Source: Metallyticus violacea
Taxonomy: Eukaryota; Arthropoda; Insecta; Mantodea; Metallyticidae
Length of the DNA stretch: 64,000 bases
NCBI GenBank assembly: GCA_030762175.1
Contig: CM060831.1
Location: forward strand, 1,366,501-1,430,500
Direction of reading: 5' to 3'
Below, one piece after another: positions 55,739 to 64,000 of this stretch. The notes below the pieces were generated by a model that searched no databases, was not told where the DNA came from, and saw only the letters and a program-made list of their open reading frames with translations. Position 1 is the first letter of the stretch. Every line of letters starts with the position of its first letter. The position numbers and the translations under genes were made by a program.

Positions 55739-55950
55739 GACATGGGTGGCGTAGATGTTAAGGCACGGACTCTTAAGCCAGAGATCTAGTTTCGATTCCC
55801 AGCAAGACTTTCCTCCCTGAATGAGGCTTTCTAGGATTTCTCCAGTCCTCCCTCATAAATGGCAATTTCCAGTAAGGTGCTCTAAACTTAATTTAATAAT
55901 TTCATATCAGCCTGCGTAGTAAAAAGGGCATTAAACACTATTGAAAAAAA
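55739..55950 (+). mobile_element. SINE family A, plus, shortened
   Basis: Head 'catgggtggcgtagatgtta', B-box 'gtttcgattccc', body 'ctcataaatggcaatttcc', tail 'gcattaaacactattgaaaa'. The segment before the tail is partly deleted. It lies just before the family-C SINE. Confidence 0.88.
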
Positions 55951-55957
55951 CTGTGCT

Positions 55958-56271
55958 ACTATGTATACTTGATCACCTCCTTGGTGTAGTGGTTAGCGTT
56001 GCTAACTGCTGCCCGGGAGGCCCGGGTTCGATTCCCGGTACCTTCGTAGGAATTTATCTAAGATAGAGAGGTCTGGAAAGGGGTCCACCTCAGCCTCGTG
56101 AGGACAATTGGGAAGCTTCCTGATGGAGAGATGGCGATCTAGTAAGCCACGATCAGCGGGATGCGGTGTGCGGATCACATGCCCCCTGCAAGTCTGCACT
56201 CTACCTGTGATGGAGTAGAAGACGTGGCAAAGCTCAGGGCTGTAAAAAGTTTCACAGGACTATGTATACTT
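55958..56271 (+). mobile_element. SINE family C, plus, full length with perfect 13-bp target duplication
   Basis: Insert 55971-56258 (288 bp). The head 'ccttggtgtagtggttagcg' (A-box) and 'cccgggttcgattcccgg' (B-box) give a GC-rich tRNA-like start. The body is unlike families A and B ('ggggtccacctcagcctcgt', 'gccacgatcagcggg') and relatively GC-rich. Flanks 'actatgtatactt' at 55958-55970 and 56259-56271 are identical. It has no poly-A tail; it ends 'aagtttcacagg'. This is the only long copy of this family here. The 65-codon minus frame across it is not a gene. Confidence 0.9.
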
Positions 56272-57720
56272 ACTAATTAATGTAATAATAAAAAGTCGCG
56301 ATAAGGTTTAATCGCTAAAGCAATTATAAAAAATAAATTAACATAAAATGTTTCCAAGTTAAGGTCGACTCCGTTATATCTATAATGCTCGACCACGGAA
56401 ATTTAAGCAAGACCGACTCGGATATTGATATTACAGAAAACAGCAGTGATTGAAGTTGCATGCTGCTACTACGTGGTTCGTTGCTTATATTTACTGAAAT
56501 TATACCATGAATTTGTGTAATAGAAAGTGTTTAGTACAACACAGGTTGCTCTTGTAACATCTCTATGTTTACCGTATACTACATGTTTAAATTTTCTAAA
56601 GGGTACACACCGTAGATATTTTGAACTTAATGATAAAACTGTAGTGTGTATTAAACATTCGACTAAAATTTGTGCGTAGTAAGGACATTTTACTGTGCTA
56701 TTTTTCCTAATATACTCTCATACAGTAGTAGATTAGCAATGAAAAGAAAGATCGTAAGAACATAAGAAGCGGTTTTTGGAGCGAGATGAAGAGAGTTTAA
56801 TGAATGGTGTGAGCACGATATAATGACATGTTTCGACTCCTTTGCAAATGAGGTTAAGAAAAGACAGGTATTATATTAATGTTAAGAAAAATTACAATAA
56901 AGACTGAGCTTTTCACTAATATAAATTATGATTAATATGATACTGTTCTAACTATGTCGATTAGTTTTAAGGTGCCGAATAATTTGGAAGTTAGTGTACT
57001 TTTTAAAGATTTGTGCTTTCCTGTAGAGAAGTTCAGTTAGACCTTGGAGTGCAGTGAAAATAAGGAGTTAATTGTACAGATTGTGATCTGCGTTGCTAAT
57101 AATATCTCGCTCATTGAAAGAGTGACTTTATTAATATACGTTGTCAAGGAAAGTTTACCACTAGATTATGATTTGGACATAGTAAAATAAACTTTGCATT
57201 AGAATAATTTAAGATTTCATATGCAAAAGTCTTACAAATTCACTTGATATAAACTGGAACTTTTTCTTACACATATATAAGGTAAATTAATTTTGTACTA
57301 CATTTTCCTTTTCAGTAGTTTGGTTAAAACTATTTGTTCTACTTGTATAGAGCATTGCAATTACATATAAATGGTTAACCACTTTATATTTCTATGGCTT
57401 TACAAAGTCAAAAGTCAAATTTGTATATAGAATCATGTGGGTTTAAACGATCCATTTATTTGGCACTGCAGTAAACTTGCTTAAAATAATTTTTATGCAC
57501 TCACTCAATGAAAAATACTTGATTAAGTTATTCTTATTTGTGATATAAATAATTCTACTGTTATTATTTCGTTACTTATTGAAATGCAATTTATATATAA
57601 TAAATATTGCTTGTAAACAATTTCAGATTCTTAAAAACTATATTTTCTAATGATAAATTATCTTGTAAACATAACACTGCGTAAAATTTGCTATTGGCAG
57701 TAGTAGGGTGACGGCGGCCG
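56272..57720. other. Unassigned AT-rich sequence
   Basis: No recognised element or gene. Confidence 0.45.
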
Positions 57721-57780
57721 TCTTCCCCCTTTCTTTTCTTTTCTTTTCTTTTGTTTTCTTTCTTTCTTTCTTTCTTTCCT
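57721..57780. repeat. (TTTC)n microsatellite
   Basis: ttttc and tttc units; the Lys/Arg-rich frame on the minus strand follows from it. Confidence 0.95.
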
Positions 57781-58604
57781 GCCTTGGGGCTCTGGGTAAT
57801 GAAGTTGGTCTTGGCCTATGCAAGCTATTAAATAATTGTGGAACACCGTAACTGGTACGTGGCGTCCTATCTTCGCTGACACTTACAGAAAGGTGTTGTC
57901 AGTCATCAGATTCTGCACGCCACTGCATTCTGTACCAATTATCATTTTCTTGTACGCACAGGTTAAGATTATTTGAAGGAAGGGGAACGCTACTACATTG
58001 GTTTTGTATGAGGTGATTTCCTTTCCAAGCTTATCACTCGCCCCAAGTTCATCAGGGTGCAGAGGTTTACCTGTGTGTCTGTCTCCTAATGCCACATTTC
58101 CAATTTCGGATTAAGGACGTCTGTAAACGGCCCTGGTAAGTGACAGAAGTATGAATGTGTTTATTTTGACACAACAGTTATCACTCCACCTAGGGCTTCT
58201 GTAGCTCGATGACGTAATTAAATGAGAGGCGAATTTCTCGGATTACCGTGCCATATACGCCGACGGGAGCAATTTGGGGAACACTAGTCTCACCGCTGAG
58301 GATGTCGATGATCCCAATCGATAAGAAGCGGCAGGCCACCGGAAGTGACGTACTGAGACTCTCTCGATCAATACTAAGAACTTATTGTCTACAGGACATG
58401 TGTTCGAACTCGGCGCTAGACCACTAAATACACAATTAAGTGAACTGATGCAATAACGGAGTAAAGCCTAACAAAGTGATTAACTTAACCAGGTAATTAT
58501 ATTGAAAGATGGTGCGGGATGATGGCGGCTTTTCCGAAAGGAAGGCATAGCTGCTGAGTTAAATTTTGATTAAAACTTTTAAAGACAACAATGCTATTTT
58601 TTGA

Positions 58605-58637
<33 letters not shown>

Positions 58638-58728
58638 GGAAACAGACCAGTTTTTATAAACACATTCCGCTTTTTGCTGCACTTGTGTTACAAAGACAAG
58701 AAATTTTACAGAATATAGATTAAATGAG

Positions 58729-58770
<42 letters not shown>

Positions 58771-59120
58771 CAACGGAAGTGTACAAGAAGCTTCTTTGGA
58801 ACATTTTATGTATGTTGCATTTTAATAACTGAAAATCGGCAGAGAATGCACTTTATGACCTAAAAATATTCCCAAAATGCCCTATTACATAACACAAAGA
58901 TAAATAATTATTTAATGCAAAAATGTAGAAATAAATTTCCTCTGAGTTTTGATGACACGAACAATTTAACATTTTTATTACCATTATTTATTTTATGTAT
59001 TTATTTGCGAAAAAGCTTATGCACATGAAGATAACCGTATACAACGCAGTTTGTAACAAAAGGTTTGGCATACAATAAATAAGATTTAACTAGAATTGGA
59101 TATACCTCTGAGTTGCAATA
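57781..59120. other. Unassigned sequence with T tract and (AAT)n run
   Basis: A 70-codon minus frame (57883-58095) and a donor-like 'ctggtaagtg' at 58133-58142 are noted but no exon is supported. A T tract of about 30 is at 58606-58635 and an (AAT)n run at 58728-58767. Confidence 0.45.
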
Positions 59121-60004
59121 TACTAGGGGCGTCTGCAAATACACTAGATGGCAGTTAGAAGCAGAATGTGGAGCAAAAGGACGGTGCTCGTTTATAGTCA
59201 AGTAGAGAAGGACATGGTCATGATGGAAGCGACTATTATGAACAAAGGCGTCAAAACTGCAGAACTTCATAGATGTTTACCAGCGGTATTTAGTCAAGAA
59301 GCTCCTACACAGAAAACCGTTTATAACTGGATCAATGGGTTCGCCAGCGGCAAGGAATCTGCACACAAGAATGTCCGTCAACATCGCGGTCTCCCAGGAA
59401 CATTTAGGTTGTGTCTGAATTGATTATGGCTCTTAGGCGCAAAAGTCAGAAAAACCTCGGCCGCGCATTAATACAAAGTTTTGAATATGCAAGAAGTATG
59501 CCCACATTCGGTTGATACAGGCACAGACGGGTTGAAGTCTGTCGTCACTTACTGGAAATGCAAAATGAAGATGCAGAAGCTGGTGACTGGTGACTAGTCA
59601 GGGTGTACCACCACACACCACTAAAGAAAGTCCAGTCCATGCAATGGAAACATCCAGGGAGTCCCTGGTCCAAGAAAGTTTGTGCTGTTCCATCTGTAGA
59701 CAAGCAGATGATTACCGTCTTTTGGGACACTTCAGGCATACTTCTAATGGATTGGCTTCCTCAAGGAACGACTGTCAACAGATTCGACAATGGAAAGTTG
59801 GCATCGCAGGAGTTCATTGTTGTGCCGCACCCACCATATTCACCGGATCTCACTCCGTCTTATTTGACAGTATGAAGGGCTTGCTGCGAAGTAAAACATT
59901 CGGCAACGAGGAAATTGAGGCAGCTGTGCACGAATGGTGGCGCAGCACTTATCCCAAACAATGGTTTCGCGATGAGAGATCTCATTTTTCAAACGCCCCT
60001 CGTA
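59121..60004 (+). mobile_element. mariner transposon, plus, both ends, internally deleted
   Basis: Ends 'tactaggggcgtctgcaaat' at left and, in reverse, 'tacgaggggcgtttgaaaaa' at right. Length is 884 bp against about 1.3 kb for a full element. The 5' frame (59148-59423) has helix-turn-helix pieces ('QKTVYNWINGFASGKESAHK'). The middle frame (59603-59875) reads 'HHTPLKKVQSMQWKHPGSPW', 'MITVFWDTSGILLMDWLPQG' and then 'HPPYSPDLTPS' (third motif). The second catalytic Asp region is deleted between 'TTVNRFDN' and 'IVVPHPPY'. Confidence 0.9.
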
Positions 60005-61085
60005 TATGTAAATTATCAAAAGTGAAAGAATGTAAGTATCTTTCACCACGGCTTTATTATTTGAGAATCTTATCTAAACTTCTAAAGTATATTTAAAATA
60101 AAGAAATGTCTTTCAATTGTAAATCTTGCTCTATTTCCGCAAAGGCAGTTTTTTCACCAGAGGGAATATTAAATAGATTTTTAACCCTACATTTTTCTAA
60201 TACTTGATTGATTTTTCTGTTTATTACATCTCAGGTTTTGAAGTAAATTTTCCAAATTATTAATTAATTTCTATATCAACTGAATATTGTCAATTAACTT
60301 AACATTAGTTTCTGAAACAAGCTGATTTCAGCTGGCAGAACACCAAAATGTTCCATAATATTGCATAGTGTACCTTCTGTTTCCGAGTGTAAAATCGTTT
60401 CTTAAAACCTTAATAGATTATGCTTCATTCTCATCAAAACTTAAATATAGTTTTTCACTGTAGTAGCTGCAGGCCTCAAACAAGTTTCCCAAGTTGTGAG
60501 AACGGAAACAGGTGTTTTCCAATAAATTGGTTCACCTTCGCATCTCCTCGGCGACTAGATGGCATGTTACTGTATGTGGTTGTAACTTTGTCTGCAGAAA
60601 GTACTACACTATCATGCTGTCACATTAAATGTACATACTTGCAAAGAGTGCCGAGTGACTAAACTTCTCAAGCTACTTACCTGGTCTGTTTATATGTACC
60701 TGCATTTTTCCTTTGAAAAAATTCTCCCTGTGTATGCAATTTTCTTCTTGTAACAACACATAAGATATTTGAGTTAAAGTAGAATATCATGCAGATACTT
60801 GTTTGTATACTTTTCAAAAAATCTCACAAGTTTCCATTACTGAGCTTACTTAAAAGATTGTCGACATAGATGAAGGCTTCAAAGAATTGCAGACGCTTTG
60901 TGGAAGAATGTCCCAGTAATACTGTTAGGAGCTCTTCTCATTCTGTAGATATCCAACCCCTGTAGAAATTAAAGAGACTGAAATTTTAATAAGGGCAGAA
61001 AACGCACAGAATAAAAGTGCTGTGAAATACAACCAATACTGATTGAAAATTCACGAAAGAAGTTTTTTCTCAATTTTAAATCGTA
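60005..61085. other. Unassigned sequence
   Basis: An 80-codon plus frame (60420-60662) and an opposite-strand stretch 'MPSSRRGDAKVNQFIGK' near 60520-60570 are both unrecognised. Confidence 0.4.
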
Positions 61086-62140
61086 AAATGGAAGCATTTG
61101 AACAATTAATAAGACATAACTCGCGTTCCAGATATACCAGTAAATCAAACAATTTTCCCTACTAAGAATAGATCTCACGTTTTGGGGGGGGGGGGGTGAA
61201 CTGGAAGCGCGTACGCACATGCGCCTTAGTACACGAGAGAGTATAAGCCATTCGGCTGCGTAAAATGGAGTCGTAACGACGAGTACGCTGCTCTGAAATT
61301 TTGCTTCTGTCTGCAGAAGAGTACGCGATGTTGTAACAATCAACCGCACTTCCGTGGTTCGAAGGGTTTCAGGAAGGCATTTTTTCAACAAAGCAGGGAG
61401 TTCCAGATGTACGAGACTATGATAAACATGGCTGCCGTCATAAAATAAAAGAGTGTGGTAGACATGTTACAACTTTTATATGGCAGTGCGTTCACCATTC
61501 TGCACGACATGAGATGCGCTCTGGTTGCCTGCGAGTGGACGTGTGTCGAAAGCTTCAGCGGAGCATGACGAGACATACCTGAATTTCATCATTACAGCTG
61601 AGCTCAATCTGGAAATCCCCAGATTCTTCGACACAAAAGAAGGCTAAGTTTGTTCGATCGGCATGAAAGGTTATGGTGGTTTCGTTCTTCGAATGCCGTG
61701 GTATGATTTATCGAAATGAATTTCTCTTGCAAACAGCGGTTAATGGGGAATATAAAATCACCGTTTTGAGCGTTCTGGCGGAACAAATTCGATGAAAACG
61801 CCCTCAGATGCATTTTCTAGTTGCGCCTCCACAATGACAACGTACGCCCTCACAATTCCAACGTTGTTGCTCAACATTTGACCAGAAGAATCATCCACCC
61901 TTCTTACAGCCCGAGCTTCATGAGACTTTTTTTTTTCTATTCACTGGTCTCAAAAAAGGGGCCAGCGTTTTTTGTTCATCAATCGCTATAGTGTAGAGGG
62001 CCGTGGCCGTTTTCAGGGCTGCTGGACACATTGGGCCAAGTGCACGCAACTCAATGGGAAGTACTTCTAAAAAATCTCGACCCTACCTTATGTACTGGCA
62101 AGTTAAAAAAAATTATCAGTCTTTATTGAATAGCCTTTAC
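61086..62140 (+). mobile_element. mariner transposon, plus, degraded (TTCAATAAAGA family)
   Basis: The right end in reverse reads 'ggctattcaataaagactga'; the left end near 61090 is a poor match. Relics include a helix-turn-helix near 61265-61380 ('CSEILLLS' or its shifted form), 'AVNGEYKITVLSVLAEQIR' (about 61735-61793), and 'HPPFLQPELHETF' for the third motif (about 61897-61935). It matches the copy at 51701-52809 in order and wording. A G run at about 61182-61196 interrupts it. Confidence 0.75.
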
Positions 62141-62465
62141 AGTTATGATTAAGATTAGGGAATAGACCAACATCACAGATGGCCTGATTTTGGCCTTTGA
62201 ACAGTTCCGGTAGGAGAATTTGCCCTATTTTGTGAACGGTATGAGGAATGAGCCCATATTCTGTCTTATGTATGCACTGTGAGCACCTGAGAAAAACGCT
62301 GTTTCCTTTTTGTTAAAATATTTGCATTACTACGGCATTTTAATTAAATTCACTCTCTTTCTCTGTTGTGTATATATTCAGCTAAACGTTTATTCTAGCA
62401 GCGTGCTATCCATAATCAGCAGTAGTTTATGCTGCCTCTGATACAAAATGGAGAAGTTGATACAA
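62141..62465. other. Unassigned sequence
   Basis: No recognised element or gene. Confidence 0.5.
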
Positions 62466-62840
62466 ATACAAGATCTTTTCAATAAAGAGTTATCATAATT
62501 TTTGACAACATATTTTTACACGTCCTCATATTTCTCAAAGTAGTTCCCTTCAGAATCGCCTCCGTAGACTTCAACTCCCCTTCTGATGATGAAAAATGCT
62601 TCCTGAAAGTTTTCTTCAACTTGGGGAAAAGGGGAAAAAAAAAAAAAAAAAAAAGCACACTGTGCTAAATCTGGATTATAGGGATGGTGGAGACACATTT
62701 CACATTGGTTAACAACATTTGCAATCTGCGTCCGGGTATATCGTGATGCAACATTTTGCATGATATGGCCCTTGCCCGTTACAGCTCTATGTGCAGTTGC
62801 GACATCCTTAAATATAACCATCCGTATCTTCCTGAAACAT
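62466..62840 (-). mobile_element. mariner C-terminal fragment, minus (TTCAATAAAGA family)
   Basis: The left edge 'gatcttttcaataaagagtt' is the family end. The minus frame (62516-62821) reads 'FKDVATAHRA' (second motif, Asp kept), 'HHPYNPDLAQCAFF' (third motif), and 'QVEENFQEAFFIIRRGVEVY'. An A tract (62636-62654) creates the Phe run. Confidence 0.75.
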
Positions 62841-63145
62841 CATTTCTTCAACTTACTTGTGTTCAGGAACCCACGTGCACAAACACGTCTCATGTGCAAC
62901 TCAGTGAGGTGAGTTTTAGAATTTCTAAAAGTGTTCTTGGGAATTACTTATTTAATATTTTAAAAGTATAAATTACAAGGGAAGGCCTTATTCGTTTGAG
63001 TAAAAATCCGCGTACATAAAAAAGTCACATTATTGTTAATAAATTTTGTCAGAATGTTTACTTTTTTACAATTCATATAGTAGAAGCCTTTTGAATACGT
63101 TTGATCAAACAAAAGAGATATTTTCCTGTTGTGTAATTACCAAAC
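62841..63145. other. Unassigned sequence
   Basis: No recognised element or gene. Confidence 0.5.
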
Positions 63146-63292
63146 ATGAGACGAAGTGATAAATCGGGAAAAGTTTATTTTTAGGGAGGGGGGGGGGAAT
63201 GTTCCAAGCCGTACGCTCATGTTTGCCATTAAGGAAATAAAGTCTCAGTCGGGAAGGAATCGAGTCCGTAGCCATTTTGTAATTTGTGATGC
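63146..63292 (-). mobile_element. SINE family A, minus, fragment
   Basis: 'gataaatcgggaaaagttta', a G run, then 'tgtttgccattaagg' and 'gggaaggaatcgagtccgta' follow the family-A order in reverse. The tail end and most of the head are lost. Confidence 0.7.
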
Positions 63293-63699
63293 TGGCCAGC
63301 GTGTACTTTTCTTTGAATAACAAACTTCTTGGTTGCTGCTTAGTGAGAGTGGCAGCAGCCGTGCAACCAGATAAGAAATAGCGAGCGTAAATTTGCTTCC
63401 AGGCACTCCTCGCGTATCTTTCACGTGATTTTATCTCACTCACCCATTTCTCCCGGATGTAAATGTAAGTTCAGGAGGCGTGACCCCATATTTTTGAGAG
63501 CTATTAATCTAAATAAAAATTTCTGAGTGACGACGACATTAATATGTTGTGTCAATGCTTCCGATAGAAGCCAAAGTTCGATTTTTACCCTAATGATGTA
63601 AAGTTTTCAGATTTTCATGAAAATCTATTAGCAACATTAATTTAATTGCGCGGCACGTTTTGAGGAATGGAGTACAAAACGCGAAATTATCCCATCAGA
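63293..63699. other. Unassigned sequence
   Basis: Part of a 112-codon minus frame (63105-63443) lies here and reads through the SINE; it is not recognised. Confidence 0.45.
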
Positions 63700-64000
63700 A
63701 AGTCAGATTTCAGCACAAAAAAAAAAAAAAAAAACCGCCCCAACTGATCATTTAAGCCCTTCATCGAACGAAATTTCTTTACACCAAGAAGCTTTATTGT
63801 TGAGGGAATAGATGGAAGTCTGGTGGAGCCAAGCAAGGGGAATAAGCACATGTGTGTAACCCAGTTCATTGATTTTCGACAGTGTGAGGGCGAACATTGT
63901 CTTGATGCAATGATAAACACAGCCTTTTCTCGTGTATTTGTCTTCAATCGGTCCAAAAGTTAGCTCCAGTGATAAAGTAATCTACACGCTTGGCATTCCA
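63700..64000 (-). mobile_element. mariner fragment, minus, cut by window end
   Basis: The minus strand gives 'LLDRLKTNTREKAVFII', a shifted 'LHQDNVRPH' (second motif) and 'YSPCLAPPDFHLFPQQ' (third motif). It is homologous to 17285-18065: both have 'LKTN.R' followed by a related middle segment. An A tract (63717-63734) marks the lower edge. More of the gene should continue past 64000. Confidence 0.8.

Noticed and set aside
56002..56199. 65-codon minus-strand frame
   Set aside because: It lies inside the SINE C and owes its openness to local GC content.
58030..58140. Host exon ending at a GTAAGT-like donor
   Set aside because: The open stretch before it is under 40 codons, with no acceptor or homology to support it.

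Overview
This window looks like gene-poor, AT-rich nuclear DNA of an arthropod, most probably an insect with a large, repeat-rich genome. The evidence is the mix of many mariner/Tc1 transposons, tRNA-derived SINEs, LINE fragments and a Polinton (Maverick). No host protein-coding gene, rRNA gene or independent tRNA gene could be supported. No open reading frame has the length or organisation of a working cellular gene. Nearly every recognisable protein fragment is a broken transposon gene, and many other open frames are low-complexity or unrecognised. The exact order of insect is not claimed.

Layout. 0-2.5 kb: an unassigned stretch with a small minisatellite and one SINE. 2.5-11.8 kb: an old Polinton with long terminal inverted repeats, near-matching 6-bp target flanks, and minus-strand remnants of protein-primed DNA polymerase B, integrase with a chromodomain, and an adenovirus-type cysteine protease. 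It also carries a tandemly duplicated exon-plus-intron-like block. 13.3-20.3 kb: mariner copies (one carrying a SINE), a Tc1/mariner relic and a hAT-like relic. 20.9-24.6 kb: two SINEs, then a roughly 3.1-kb array of about 47 copies of a 66-bp minisatellite. 24.9-31.1 kb: two minus-strand mariners (one nearly complete with TA flanks), a LINE 3' end, a short intact fusion ORF from an internally deleted transposon, and SINEs.

31.3-36.8 kb: a roughly 5.5-kb palindromic structure with arms of about 1 kb. The arms carry subterminal tandem repeats of about 150 bp and a shared AAT microsatellite. The spacer holds a minisatellite with about 20 core motifs. This is the least explained structure here and looks like a foldback-type element. 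36.8-45.2 kb: more mariner and Tc1 relics, including two copies of one family 3.3 kb apart, with SINEs between. 46.6-47.3 kb: a long pyrimidine-rich tract ending in a SINE. 49.9-56.3 kb: a Tc1 relic, a mariner with both ends, a LINE reverse-transcriptase relic, and SINEs of three families. 59.1-64.0 kb: four more mariner copies, the last cut by the window end.

The SINEs fall into three tRNA-headed families, called A, B and C here. Several keep matching target-site duplications of 9-13 bp, so they are among the younger insertions. The mariner copies fall into several families; one whose ends contain the core TTCAATAAAGA has about six copies. Family names and strand calls come from reading motifs by eye. 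Divergence, age and exact family need alignment.
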